Source: Sipunculus nudus (taxonomy: Eukaryota; Annelida; Sipuncula; Golfingiida; Sipunculidae). Taken from it: a DNA stretch of 64,000 bases. The translations under genes and the position numbers were made by a program. Every line of letters begins with the position of its first letter. The first letter of the stretch is position 1. Location: positions 25,510,401 through 25,574,400 of the forward strand of contig CM049317.1 in the NCBI GenBank assembly GCA_026874595.1, read 5' to 3'. Positions 38,151-50,168 of the stretch are shown here, in pieces. The notes below the pieces were generated by a model. It saw nothing but the letters and a program-made list of their open reading frames with translations, was not told the DNA's origin and ran no database searches.

Positions 38151-40230
38151 TCTAACGGAAATCTTCGATTTCGGCAAGCATGTTTGTCAGTTCCTTGTGT
38201 CTGTTTGTCCGACTGTCTGAATGTTTTTCTGCACTCAACAGGCCACAATTTTGTAGCAATCGCTTTCAAACTTACGCAGTTGCTTGACTGTAGGCCTATT
38301 TGTTTGTCTTCATAAGTCAAATGTCACGGTCAAGGTCACAATATTTTTTTCATACCTTTATTAAGAATCATTATTGCCGCAATATTGATAGGTCATTTCA
38401 TTCATAATTCCGTATCTTCTTTGCTGATGTGTAGCATGGTAACAATGTTAGGGAAAAGACATGATATTCAAAATTATCAGGTCTATTTTTTCCTTTTTCT
38501 GTTTTAAAGCTTAAGAGGACTAGTTTTTTTTGCATCGGATACCTTAAATTAAGTTTTACACGATTTTATCACATGACTTGCAATATTTCGTATAGTATCT
38601 CGTCAAACGAGATTTTGACAGATATTAAATAGTGATACCCCAGACGATACAAGTTTGCAGGAATCCTTTGATACCGATATATCTTATGTGCTACACAAAT
38701 ATCTCGAAATATATTTATTTTTTTATTGTTGGAATGACTGCTATGTGGCACTGCACTATTAACACTTCAAAATATCATTTTTTGCCATATCGCAAAAAAC
38801 GTTAATCTTAGCTATATTAACTATAACTCATTTGATACATCTATACTTTTTTATAATATGATCTAGTCAATTGTCATCTCAGATATGTCATTGTGTCAGT
38901 ATGTCTGTTTTTGAGTATGTTTGTTTGTGAGCTGTCGTCAAATTTACCTACCTGGTTGTGATTTCGTCTGACATATGGCTCTCTACGACCCATACTGTTG
39001 AGCAATCCCTCGCAATACTTAACTGTTGATAAAAAGATCTTGATAAAACTATTCTTGATGAATATCTAGAAGTTTGACGTGTTTTTTTTTACTGTAAATA
39101 TGCCAAAGGTAAAAGTCAGGATAATTGAAAGAAAAAAAATATTTATCCTTATAATTTATTGTAGCTGCATAAATTGTAGCTCATTTTGTGTGCAATATAA
39201 TCGCCATTCTTCTGGTGTAGCTGCCTCGATCTGCTGTTACCATGGTTATACTTTTTCATGGAAAAGTCATGGTATTTATAATTTTGGTGTTTTTATTTTG
39301 CACACTTTGTAACTTTAAAAAATAGAGGTCTTATATTTTAACATCAGGCAGCATTCGATCAGGCTTTTCTTGAATCTCACACCGTTTCTGGTCAAACGAG
39401 TTATAAAAAGATTTTACTTCTTCCGCTCAATAGGCTACACTTCTCAAGTAATCGCTCTGAAAGGTATAGGAAAACACACATTCAAACAAGCCTTTTGTTT
39501 TAAATTTAGATAGGTCAAAGGTCAAGGGCACAAAAAATATAGTTTGTACTCATAACTTTGTGAAACATTGTCCTATACATGAACTTTAGATCATTTTATT
39601 AATCTATTTATTTCGCATTAAAACGCCTGGTCACCTGTCATCCAGGTTGTGACAGAATGTCTGTCTGTTTGACAGTTATCCTCAATTTCGCTTTTTTGCT
39701 GGTTCATGCTTCTTACATAAAGAATTATACAGGTCACAGTTTTGCAGGAATCATTTTATGACTTACACATATTGTATATCTGGATATTTTCTTGAAGCTG
39801 TATGCGTATTTTTGAATAGGTCAAAATTCAAGGTCAGGGAAATTAAAACACATCAAAATATTATTTTCCTCATAAATTTGTCGACATTGGCCCTATCTTC
39901 ACAAACTATAGCTCATTTTCTTCCTTTTCGTCTTATCCATGAAATTATAGAGATATCTATCTCCCAGCCTGTCAGTTTGTCACTGGGTCTGGACGTTTCT
40001 CAATTGTCCTCGCTTCTCCTTGCTTGCTTGCCATTTGTTTCAGAGATAACATTCTACAAGCCAAATATTTAGGGGAAACACTTCGCAACTTACTCATTTT
40101 ATATATGTCAGTGATCTTCAAGGCAATATTTTATATTGGCTGGAATAGACCAAAGGTCAAGAAGTTTAATACTTCAAAACACTTTGTCTTTACCTCTTTG
40201 GCAAAAGCAGTCATAGCCATTTAAACCGGA
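38150..40230 (+). repeat. Very degenerate tandem repeat region
   Basis: Recurrent GTCAAGGTCA-like phrases (near 38325, 39512, 39825 and 40153) alternate with TGTCTGTTTG...-like and CTCATAACTTTG-like phrases at roughly 300-400 bp spacing. A perfect AGGTCAAAGGTCA lies at 39512-39524. It looks like an old copy of the unit families described upstream. Confidence 0.5.
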
Positions 40231-40743
40231 ACTTATTTTTCGTCACATTGCCCAGGTTTACTTTGATCTTGGTATTACGGTTTCTCTGAATTCATTCTCT
40301 GAATAAGTCCTCTGGTCTTCTGGTTTTGGTGTATCTCTTATGTGAATTAAAAGGGCTTCAACATATTTCATTGAAGATTTCAATGAGATTCCTTCAACAA
40401 TATAACCTTTATATATTAACTTTTATATAAATTTTTATGATTGTAAAGTCTGAACATTCCCAACACTATTTTGAATTTGCATAATACAATATTAGGTAAA
40501 TTGCATATCCTGTCCTGGCTAAGAAATATATTTTTGAGAACCTTCAATACCAGATGTTTCTTAAATGCAAACCGTCTGCTTGAATAAGTTAATGCTTTGA
40601 TATATAAAAACTGTATATAGCCTGTATATATGCCCTTGAGCTTTCATTTAGCCTCAGTATTTTGATTAAGCATAACACGACATTGTATATATTTTTATTT
40701 TGTACTGAGTTTCCATTAATAAAAACATTTTTAACTTTCTGTC

Positions 40744-41557
40744 CTAATAATCAGCAGGCAGATCCTTTGCAAGTCCGTGCATTTCACTTTGTGATTGGTG
40801 ATCTATGATTTCTACGTATGACTTTAGCTTCAGTTTTGCCGTCTGTTCTTCAAGATTAGGGTTTTCGTTTTCAGCAGATGTGTTCAAACTTTACTTGCTC
40901 TAAAAGCTCAGCCTCCCAGTTCTCATTCAGCTCTTCCCTTGCTAGTTCGTTTTTTTTTCTCTTTTGACCTCTTTCCACCCTTGCAATAAACCCCTTTAAC
41001 ACTCAATGTTTTATCTGGAAGCGCAAGACAAAACTCGTCAGTCTCATCCATATTGAAGATGTCTCTTTGTTCAAACCCTGCAGTGATGTCACATATTTTT
41101 ATTTCCACGCACTTCACAAAACTTGATGCACTTCCTCCACTTATAATGTTGAACGATATGCCGTGGCGTTTTCTGAAACACTCTGGCCACCAGTTACTTG
41201 CTTTGAACTCCTGATAATCCAACTCACTGGCAAATTTGAGGGCGTTTTTCTTTATCAGTGGTTGATGGGGATGCCAGAGGCACGGGCTTGCTAAAATCAT
41301 TGCCACGTGGCGACATTCAGTTGTTCATGAGGACTTCTCGCGCAGTACCTCTTTCGGTCTTTGGCGGCATTTCCCTCATGAGCTGTTTGATACTCTTTTT
41401 TGATGAAGAACTGACGTAACCTGTGTCTGCAACACTTTAATTCTTCAACAATTGCGCGGACGGACTTCTTCGCTGATTCACTCAGTCGAATAAGTTTGAC
41501 GTTCTCAGATAGCGTAAGCTCCCGTCTGGGAGTACGCGTAGTGCCACCTTTCGGCAT
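40744..41557 (-). pseudogene. Broken pogo/Tigger-type (CENP-B-like) transposase
   Basis: It reads from 41557 down. The first frame (86 codons) begins MPKGGTTRTPRRELTLSENV and looks like the N-terminal psq-type helix-turn-helix. A frameshift near 41300 leads to a second frame (127 codons) with the CENP-B-type DNA-binding features LIKKNALKFASEL and FKASNWWPECFRKRHGIS, then DIFNMDET and LALPDKTLSVKG, which hold the first Asp of the DDE site. After GGKRSKEKK the frame stops at 40923. Two further shifted frames (ELAREELNENWEAELLEQ, then a polar C-terminal stretch) run to a TAG at 40744-40746. The catalytic core with the other two acidic residues is missing. The family call rests on motif resemblance; the loss of function is clear from the frameshifts. 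Confidence 0.75.
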
Positions 41558-42425
41558 TGTCTAAAACTATCCTGTTTCAGCTGTCCATATGCGATAATGT
41601 CTAAGATAATGACGACGTTCATAATGAGAAAATTATAATGGCTACGAACCTTGGAACATTCGTTTTTATAGGTGAATGTAGCTTTAGCCTTTACACTTTC
41701 TTTGATGATGGTTGTTTGGTTTGATTTGCCTTGATGTTGAAGACACCCGAAATTAAACAAACCCCGAGGAGCTTGTGCACGGCGGCACGGTACAAACAAC
41801 TCTGAGCAGATTAGTTTGAGATTTATTGAGCACAACTAACTAAATAATTAATTATAACAGCCTGCTACACCAAAGTGGCTAAGTTTACAGTAAGCTATTG
41901 CGTGTAGCCCAGGGACGCATTGGTAGTGTGCAGTCGTTTAATAAATTTAATGACCCCCCCCCCCCCCCCCGGTCGAGCGAATTATATGCAGCTTCGCAAC
42001 GTGTGAATGATTAACCATTTAATAGAGTGACACGGTGTTTACCGCTTCATCCGCGCTGTGTTTATCTTATGAGCACAATACGCCGTGACATGAGGAAGTA
42101 AACGCATTAAGGTAACAACTTGGCATTGCATAATCCTTTGTGTTCTAGTCCCGGGAACAACAACAGTACCGGTGGCGTTTGATGTTGCTCGGGGCGAGTT
42201 ATCAGTGTCCGCAGGAGATGACGTATCATGTCCTTATTTGTCAGGTTTATTTACTCTTAGAATATAGGTTAGAGTTGAAATCTGCTGTCCAATCTCCGCA
42301 GTAGTGAGGTGTCCGCCTTATAGAGGTTCCACTTATACATAACATACAAGGGAATTTTGAACTTGTCCGTTATAGCTAGTTGTCCGCCTAAGTGAGGTAT
42401 CCATTAGATCAGTTTTCACTGTTTA
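41558..42425 (-). mobile_element. Non-coding 5' flank of the Tigger-like element
   Basis: 42290-42425 carries GTCCGCCTTATAGAGGTTCC and GTCCGCCTAAGTGAGGTATC phrases typical of the terminal regions of pogo/Tigger elements. The likely outer end is CAGTGAAAACTG reading down from about 42421. The matching terminal repeat on the other side was not found. A 17-base C run lies at 41954-41970. Confidence 0.45.
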
Positions 42426-42907
42426 CATAATAGCATTAAAGCAGACAAAGATAACACAATAAAAATTGGTGAAGTGTAAAGGAGATATTAAAAAAAAAAA
42501 ACTAATTATATAGAAGCTTAAATCTAAATTTGCAAAGCATCCCAGATCATCTTGCCTGCATCAAATTAAACAGCTTTGAATTATTCCATGGCTGGTTGTT
42601 GTTTAACGTTGTGTTTATTGAACTATTGGGATTGCTCATGATCATAGTCAACTTAGCCGCATATCGTATCACAATAATTCATTGTGTTGGGATGTCTATA
42701 GTGAGCTGTACCAATAGTTGCTAATGATGCATTGGGTTGCTTAGTTGCTTTCTCGCTGAATGTTACAATATTTCACATGAAATATATTTTTTAGCAGTGC
42801 ATTCATCGAGCTGCACCGACGGCCCGGTTCCGATTTGACACTCGCTTATTGAGAAAGCTTAAAGACTAAATTATCATTTTCTTCAGATAAATAATGTGTT
42901 CTTTCAG

Positions 42908-43267
42908 ATGTTACATGTATTGCTGTGGGAGGACCGATTTACTTGTCAGGGACATCTGCAGTAATAGAGTGCAACTTTTTTTATCCGAACACAAATATTA
43001 AAAAAATTACCTGGTGGATTCAGCGGGAAGGGTCACTGAAATTCAAAAAGACGTATCTCGTACTTTCTAACATACAAGAGACTGAAATGTCCTTTGCTCG
43101 CACTGACATTTGGTCTAGGATAACAATTCTGTATGACAGAGAAACGCCAACATCACAACTGTTTCTTCGGGGTGCTCAAAGTTCTGATTCGGGAATATTT
43201 GGGTGTACAGCATATTTCGAAGAAAATACAGCAGAAGATCATGTAGAACTTACGTTTCTTGCAAAAG
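42908..43267 (+). CDS. Ig–C-type-lectin receptor, exon with V-type Ig domain 1
   Basis: First recognised exon of the receptor gene; 360 bp, phase 1 at both ends. The acceptor is CTTTCAG|AT and the donor AAAAG|GTGAAC. It encodes one V-set-like immunoglobulin domain of about 119 residues. Counting from the first full codon, the B-strand Cys is residue 21 (VIECNFF), the C-strand Trp residue 35 or 36 (ITWWI), and the F-strand motif DSGIFGC ends at Cys 99. The domain should be extracellular and mediate binding. Phase-1 symmetric exons are usual for Ig domains. An upstream exon with the start codon and signal peptide must exist but I could not identify it. The next exon is 2.48 kb downstream. Confidence 0.85.
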
Positions 43268-45748
43268 GTGAACCCCTTTATCGTACTATACAACACGCGG
43301 ACAGAAAAAAAAAATAATAAGTATCCCTTCCCATCTGTTTTTCTATCCGTCTGCCTAACTTGCTGTCCACCAGTCCCATCGTATCCATCCGTCGAGATTG
43401 GTTTCATATGATACCTTGCCTGATATTATTTTTCATTCATTGTACTATATACATTAATTGTCTTTGGGAGATGCTTGACTAAGATTCATTTGTATGACTG
43501 ACCGCAAGAAGGTTAAAAAAAATTAGGGAGGCAGTGACGATGTTTTCATTTTTTTCTCTGTATATAAATATATTGGTTAAGTAAAATACAGCCTGCGACA
43601 TGAAATGTGTGATGAATGACTGATGAATATTATGGCTAATGAATGAACACATCTAGGGGTGTCGGCAAGCCTATTTTAGAACATTGTCTTCAACATATAC
43701 ACCTATGTGATTTAAAAATACTTGGCGTAATATTATATTGAGAACGTACTATAATTGCCTTATTAATCCCAGCAGTTGTAATCACTGCTGCTTACATAAC
43801 AATTCTCTCAGTTTATCTGAATTTATCTGAACAATATCCCCCGAATAATATCTGGAGTAAAACTTAAAAAAAAAACCGATAAGAACCACGCATCAGTGAC
43901 CAATTTCTTGCCATATATCGTGACTATGCTTTAAAGGTACACGAGAAACGCGCGGTTGGTATGAAGTATGCACGTTTCCGGAGACAGTAACTGGAACTGT
44001 TGCAGAAGATGTATGCCATGTGCTGTGTAATAATGCACTTCTACCTGACCCATCTTCCATGGAACATTTGACTTTATTGAGGGAAGTGATGTCCGAAAAA
44101 AAAATCAAAACAACATGGATCTCTAAAGTTAAGTAAACTGTTTGTGTTATTGCAGTGACACCAAAGCGCAGGCTCGTACAGCTACAGTTCATTGTTAGTA
44201 GGCACAAAGCAGATTAAGCTTTAATTTACACAATTTATACATTTCATATATTGTACTCGAATCTAATATCCACGTATGACACTGAATAATCTTCCTTGGG
44301 CCTATTAAGGTTCCTGTTTTATTTTACTTAGCATCTCAAACCTTATTTACTTACAATATAACGATGATATAAATAGATGAACACTTAGCAAATGTAGCTG
44401 AGTAAAGTAGAGGCTTATCTAGTTTACCAGGCTTTCCAGGCGAGAGTTAACTAGTTATACCCTTATCATGTTCATTTTACAGAACTGCCTTAGCCTAGGA
44501 ATACTTATAGAACAAAATAATCTTGTCAACTACCAATCAAGCGCTATATCTGATTTTATTTTTTTTTATTTTATTTTTACCCGTGTATTCTATCATAGCA
44601 AACCGGTCAACCTCCCTATTGTTGTTTCTTAATATTTTCATACTCCCGGGATTTAAAATAATCAAGTTACATAAAGAACAATATTGTCGATTTCATTTTT
44701 CCCCAAAACAGGTGGTCTTCAGGTTCTGATGGATATAAGTTGACAATTAAATAATGTAACATTTTCCATTTTATTCTTTATTTAGTATGAAAAAGAGCTA
44801 GGGATTTTCAGTGTTTAGCCAGATGTTGATCTGGATGATGTACTAAACGTAATGGCATATACATTAATTGTTATCTATATCAATTTATCAAGCGTTTACA
44901 AATTACAGTGAATTTGAACGTAGACCAGAAGTACTGTGTCGCTCTCATGATGAACGTGCAAAATGAATTTCGAGGATCCGAAATCGAATGTCATTTTAAA
45001 AGACATGTTGTCTGCCTGAAGGAGTTGCGTTAGTATTCATAACTTTCCTTTTCTGTTCACCCACTCTTTTAATTGGAACCAAATTTTTGTTTAGGAGCTT
45101 TCACACAACAACACGGGTCATCATGGATCATCTTTCCAGGATCATGCGTGTTACATCCGGCACCACCGTGTAAACGATGGGTAGGCATCCGGTGTGATCC
45201 TTGGTGCACCTGGGCATTTTCTCGTTCCGGAGTACTCTGGTGAAAATGATCCGTATCACTCCTGGTAGGGACCGTGCATCTCCGTGTAGCCATCCGGAGC
45301 TCCGTGTAGAGACCGGCATCTTCCGGGTGAAGGTGTTTTTTTTCCTCCGAACATATCTGTGCACCAAGGATCACATTAGATGACTGTCCATTGTTTATAT
45401 GGTGATGCCGGAGATAATACGGATGTTCGCAGAACGTTGATATGGGATGATCCGTGTTGCCATCCTTGAATGTTTGAAAGCCCCTTTACACGTTTTCGTC
45501 TTTACTAAGTATAATTTAGGATAATGCGAACCCCTATATTCTTTGATAATTAAAATGATATTAATTAAATATTTAATATATACTGGATTGATTACCTAAT
45601 GTATAATATTTTGTTGTTGTTCCAATTGTCTTACTGCCTCTTTTAAGGATCATAATAGTTTATTTTGAACCACCTAGATGTGTACCTTAACCACTCAGGT
45701 CTCAATCATATTATTGGTAATATTTAAATTTATGTTTTTGTGATGTAG
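43268..45748 (+). other. Intron 1 of the receptor gene (modelled)
   Basis: 2481 bp with GT...AG ends. It holds a ~24-bp inverted repeat (45186-45209 against 45359-45382) in a GC-richer patch. A minus-strand frame (43893-44207) has a weak Ig-like Cys...Trp spacing (CSMEDGS...LLHSTW) but no acceptor in front. No further phase-1 exon was found. Confidence 0.55.
45186..45382. repeat. Short inverted repeat
   Basis: GTGATCCTTGGTGCAC at 45194-45209 has its exact reverse complement at 45359-45374. The arms extend to 24 bp with three mismatches and enclose 149 bp. Confidence 0.8.
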
Positions 45749-46075
45749 ATATGAAAGTGACGTTCAGGTACAACGAGGCAGAGCTGGAATTAACTTGTAA
45801 ATACCCACCAGGCCAAGTGCCGACTTATGTCAGATGGTTGCGTTCTTTCGGAGACCAGGAACCTATAATTATATACGAGTATACGCCATCAAAAGCAATG
45901 AAGGCATCAACTGTGAATGGTTTGAAAAGACTCCTGTCGTACAATCACGATGCTCAGCAGGGTTTGACGTCACTTCTTATTCGGACAACTGGAATCAGTT
46001 ATGCTGGATTTTACAGCTGTGTGATTTGGTCAGGAGAAAAAAACAGTCATTCTTATGGGCCAATATCTGTCCAAG
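45749..46075 (+). CDS. Ig–C-type-lectin receptor, exon with V-type Ig domain 2
   Basis: 327 bp, phase 1 at both ends. The acceptor is GATGTAG|AT and the donor CCAAG|GTAAAT. It joins the first Ig exon with an Asp at the junction and continues the open frame. It encodes a second V-set-like Ig domain (residues ~120-228 of the model): B-strand Cys 136 (ELTCKY), C-strand Trp 149 (VRWLR) and an F-strand motif ending YAGFYSC at Cys 210. The DxGxYxC motif is modified, with Tyr-Ala-Gly in place of Asp-x-Gly. The two Ig domains are clearly different in sequence, so they are not a recent duplication. The next exon lies 4.1 kb away, past a LINE remnant. Confidence 0.85.
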
Positions 46076-46087
46076 GTAAATATATAA

Positions 46088-46088
<1 letters not shown>

Positions 46089-46137
<49 letters not shown>
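46089..46137 (+). repeat. (TA)n microsatellite
   Basis: About 24 uninterrupted TA units, beginning 14 bp after the donor of the second Ig exon. Confidence 0.95.
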
Positions 46138-46140
<3 letters not shown>

Positions 46141-46261
46141 TGTTAGTGGGTACCGTTACATACACTTGTTTAACTCATTATGACAGCTATCAGCATGCAC
46201 CTTAATTTAGAAACTGTACAAATTTTGGATACACGATACCTTTCACATATCATGGGCGCTC

Positions 46262-46282
46262 GGGGGGGGGGGGGGGGGGGGG
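46262..46282 (+). repeat. Poly-G run
   Basis: 21 consecutive G within intron 2. Confidence 0.95.
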
Positions 46283-46605
46283 AGGCGCATCATAAAATCA
46301 GCCAGTAATAATTGAGTAACTGTAAGATTTCATCATCTCAATTAGCAGTCAAAATTATAAACCAGTCAAATCAGAATAAAAAAAAATTGACGGCATAGAT
46401 AGATGATATATTTGATCTTGCTGGTTTAAATGGGAAAACAGGAAGGTTAACATAATGGCATTAATGCTATACACTTTAATGAGAATTAATTAGAATTATA
46501 TGTCAGAATGCAAATTGTGCCGTTTATCTTGAGTAGTACAGTTTCAATAATCAGGATATTGTATATAAAAAAAGGCATTTGAGAAAGATTAGCGGGTGCA
46601 TTTTT

Positions 46606-46862
46606 AGCACAGCCAACTGTAGGTCATCTGATCTATAGCGATCACCCTTTGCCCTGTGTCCGTCCGGCAGTCTGGCAGTTCAACTGTCCGTCCGTAAACA
46701 GGACACAAATCGTAATCGTTAGACTTAGAAACTTCTAACTGTACGTTCAGGGATGACCTAGGAAAATCTCCTTTGAAACTGGAAATTTGGTCATGGAGAC
46801 CTATATTCTGCGGCCTATGGGTCGAAAACATGTCGAAAACAGTCAGACGGAGCACACATTGT
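46606..46862 (+). mobile_element. Family A element, 5' end, diverged
   Basis: A T-run then AGCACAGCCAACTGTAGGTC (degraded 5' hairpin), a GTCC remnant and ACACAAATCGTAATCGTTAG. Sequence of the same kind resumes at about 49480-50160, so the LINE remnant 46863-49480 seems to have split it. Confidence 0.6.
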
Positions 46863-49480
46863 ATGAATAAATGAATGAAATATTTATTCAGAAACATAAG
46901 GCCTCAGACCAAAAGTTCAATAAATGCATCATAATATCATACAATACAAATAAAATTAAGAAATTATAAAACAATTTAAACTGCATCAACAATTTAAATT
47001 TTTACATTTAATTTTAATAAAACATATTTTAATATTTCCATTCTGAATGTGAAAAAACAAATCATCAGGAGGTCATTAACATCATATATGTATATAGAGA
47101 AAGAATAAATCTTGGAGATATAATATATATATATATATATATATATAATTACACATACATACACACATATGTGAACCTGTATCATTGAGAGTAATAATTG
47201 AATAATCACTGATCCACCCGGTACTGCGAGATCCGACATCAGACACGGTGTCCCGCAGGTGGTCCGCGTGGTTCATGGTGAGCCGAATCCAACATGGCTG
47301 AATGCAACTGTTAAACATAAATAAACAAACAACAAATAAAAGTAATACTAGTGATAATCACACATTATATTGTAGTGTGTTTCAACAGTTAAATAAGAAA
47401 ACAATATGACTTGTCAACACGCAATATACAAATATATATTTTCATCTGCTTATTGACCCCATTATTGTTCAATTTCACACTGTAAATGGTTTCATGTAAG
47501 TATTGTAAATGTCAATAGATGCATGCAGATCTATATTCACCGTACCTGAAGACGCACAATTCTTGTAATCCTAGGATGCATGGCAATTGTATAAAGAAAC
47601 CCAAGGTTCCTTTCCAATTATTTAAGATATTTAATAATTTCTAAATGATAAATGTACATAACAGAATCTGGTGTGATCCTGCATTTAAGGCTGGTTATAC
47701 ATATAGAAAAGTAGGAAGATAATAGTATTAAATAAACAGGTAAATAAAAATACTCATGGCTACCAGTATACAAACCCTCCAGAAACGCATATCTTTATCA
47801 TTTCTTCTTGTAAAGGCTTGAGATTTAAAAGCAGCAAAATTAATAATAATGGTATGGTTGATGCTAGACAGAATATAGGTATTGTTATACATCTTCACTT
47901 ATATATATCCTAAATCACTGTATAGCCATATTAGAATAAAATGATGTGCATCTCCAACAACAAAATTTAACTCTTAACTGTAATGACCAAATTTTGTCGT
48001 CCTATTTCATCGAGCCGACTAAACTTATTGAATACCCGTATTGGATGTCTGTCAGCTGACATCTTTAATAACTTAGTGAAATAAGTAAAAGTTCTGATTT
48101 AATAATTTAATGTTATTGGGCATCTCCCACATTCACCAATCACATCAGTGACTGGGTTAAAAGTATTTATTTTGAGAATGTATTTACAAAAATTACACAT
48201 TTTTAGTATTATCATAAGTGTTTATCTCACAAAACCACAATCGTAACATAATATTGGTAACAGCATCCTGTCAAACAGGAAAATTAATTTGTTCACCCCA
48301 TACCCTATGTTTGGAAATAAATTATTTTATCATAATTAGGGCTCTTTTGTGCCTAACATATTAAGTGTTCTTTCATTTTAGACCATTTAAGAAAACTAGT
48401 GAAATATCCTCCCAAGTACATATAGCTTCCAACAGCATCAAGACGTTTACCATTATAATACCATGTTTCATACCCTTTTTTTTAATTTTATTTCTAAATA
48501 ATGTGTTTTATTTTGTCAACAATTACCGTCGTACCACAATTCTCACAAACTAATTTAGCCTATTCATTTAGGACTGGAACCTCAAAATTATTAGAATGAT
48601 TAACCTCTGAACCATATTCTGAATCATACAAATTTGTTCCTATAAGAGTTCTATTTCTTGTACAACATGATACATTTGTTTCAGTTGTATTTATACAGTT
48701 CACTGAATGTAGTTCATTATCGTATCTCTTAAAGTACATGAAATACAAGACTCACTGTTATTAGATTTATTCAGTGGTGCATTGTTCTTAATATTACCAA
48801 TGCTGGTTTCATATTTCTGACTTAAAACGTTTTATCAATATTTATTAAATTTGAGTCGTTTCCAGGATCCATATGCTTTATCTCACTAGTTTAAACTGAA
48901 TAATTAAAGGTAGATTATAAATTCCATGGTTTTGCAGATTCATGTGAAAAGATAAATTTGAATATTATCAGAAGTATTTGAGTTCATAAAAAATGTACAT
49001 AACCCTGGCCGAACCCTTATTCTTGAGCGGAGTCAACCTTCGATTCATTTCATACAGTTTCCCCGGACGGTCGTCTTCCCCGTTTATATTCGATACATTT
49101 ATTGAGCTTATTTTCATCATCCCACATAATAACGTTATCTTCAACAATAAGTTTATCATTTCAGAACTGGGCTCGCGAGTTAGCACTTTGAGTCTCTGCT
49201 ACTTTCGGATTTTCTAAGTTACTTTTCTGCTAAGCTCAATATACTCATTGTCTTTGTAGCTGCAATATGTAATTATTTCAGGCGTTGGTTTTCATGGAGC
49301 ACGTCAAGGTAGTTTGTGCACACGCTCAATAACAACTTCTCTTTCTTTGTCTTTGAAATGTATTCCGTCCTTCATTATATTTATAACTTTCGTCTCCAAT
49401 CTGACCATGATTCATTAGCATTTTCTTCCTCAATGCCAACAAATTGTATCCATTAGGCCCATAAGCTTCTATGGTAAATT
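46863..49480 (-). mobile_element. Non-LTR retrotransposon (LINE) remnant in intron 2
   Basis: Minus orientation. Its 3' tail at 46863-46880 is an imperfect ATTC repeat (in reverse: AATAAATATTTCATTCATTC), a usual LINE ending. At the other end are remnants of an ORF1-like protein. No reverse transcriptase motif was found between them, so most of the coding part is lost or was never present. A (TA)n tract lies at 47123-47147. Confidence 0.5.
48968..49480 (-). pseudogene. LINE ORF1-like remnant
   Basis: Several reading frames, broken by stops and frameshifts, resemble the RNA-binding part of LINE-1-type ORF1 proteins. They include FQRQRKRSCY followed directly by ERVHKLP (like ERxHR), then PTPEIITYCSYKDNEYIEL (like PRPIIVxFxxYKDR), then YEMNRRLTPLKNKGSARV (like RRxLxPxxxxAxxxG). 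An additional polar frame reaches 48560. The order and spacing fit the family; each match alone is weak. Non-functional. Confidence 0.5.
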
Positions 49481-50160
49481 CAGGTAGGTCCTGGGGATAT
49501 GTCCTTGGAAACATGAAATAAGGACATCGTGATCTATATTCTGCAACCTATAGGTAAAGGATGTAAAAACGTTCACAGTGAATGTCAGATGGGCACATGT
49601 TGTATCTGTTAGGCCTGGAATCATCTAACGTGACATCATAGAAGGTTCTAGGCAAATTTTCTTATCTAGATTCTGTGACATACAGGCCAAAAACAATTTT
49701 AAGCACCATATCAGTAGGACGGGAAGGGCCTAAAATCTTGCTACACAACATCAAGGGAAGTTCTGGGCAAATTTCCTTCTCAAACTGAACAAGCTTATGA
49801 TTCCTGGGCATGTCTTCATTGAATCTTTAAATAAGGTCCTTATGACATATTTTCTGTGAGATGTTAGAGAAAAAAAACTTTTCTAACTAATTTTGTGTAC
49901 CCAGAAAGACGTTGTCGTAATCCTGAAAGTTGGATCCAGAAACGTGATTAAACTTTACCCCTAGAAACCAAAATAAGGTCATCGACTATATACCGTGAGC
50001 AATGTGATATAGCTATATGTGAGACTGGTACAGATGGTAGCAGTTGGACCTAAAATCTTCTTATTTTATTATGATCCAGGGAGGGCCCTGTTAGGGCCCT
50101 GTAAAATATGTATTTAGAAACACTAAATACGGTCACTCAGACCCATATTCTCTATTATTT
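49480..50160 (+). repeat. Degenerate ~130-150 bp units related to family A
   Basis: Repeated phrases TATATTCTGCAACCTATAGG, AGGTTCTAGGCAAATTTTC and ATAAGGTCCTTATGACATAT. They match 46740-46860 and 57830-58960. They end just before the acceptor of the first lectin exon. Confidence 0.6.
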
Positions 50161-50168
50161 TCTTTCAG

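Noticed and set aside
42530-42724. Hydrophobic frame upstream of the first Ig exon, considered as signal-peptide exon
   Set aside because: No ATG at a suitable place and the only good donor (ATA|GTGAGC) gives phase 0, which does not fit the phase-1 acceptor.
44523-44729. Hydrophobic frame in intron 1, considered as an exon
   Set aside because: No ATG and no splice sites in the right phase; T-rich DNA gives hydrophobic codons.
45069-45374. Two overlapping minus-strand frames of 80-100 codons
   Set aside because: They overlap the GC-richer inverted-repeat patch; there is no domain and the peptides follow from repeated CCGT/ATCC phrases.
48365-48553. Open frame ending in a hydrophobic stretch and YRRTTILTN, a possible alternative membrane exon after the Ig exons
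   Set aside because: The phase-1 acceptor (CATATAG) lacks a pyrimidine tract, the hydrophobicity follows from T-rich DNA, and the stretch lies antisense to the LINE remnant.
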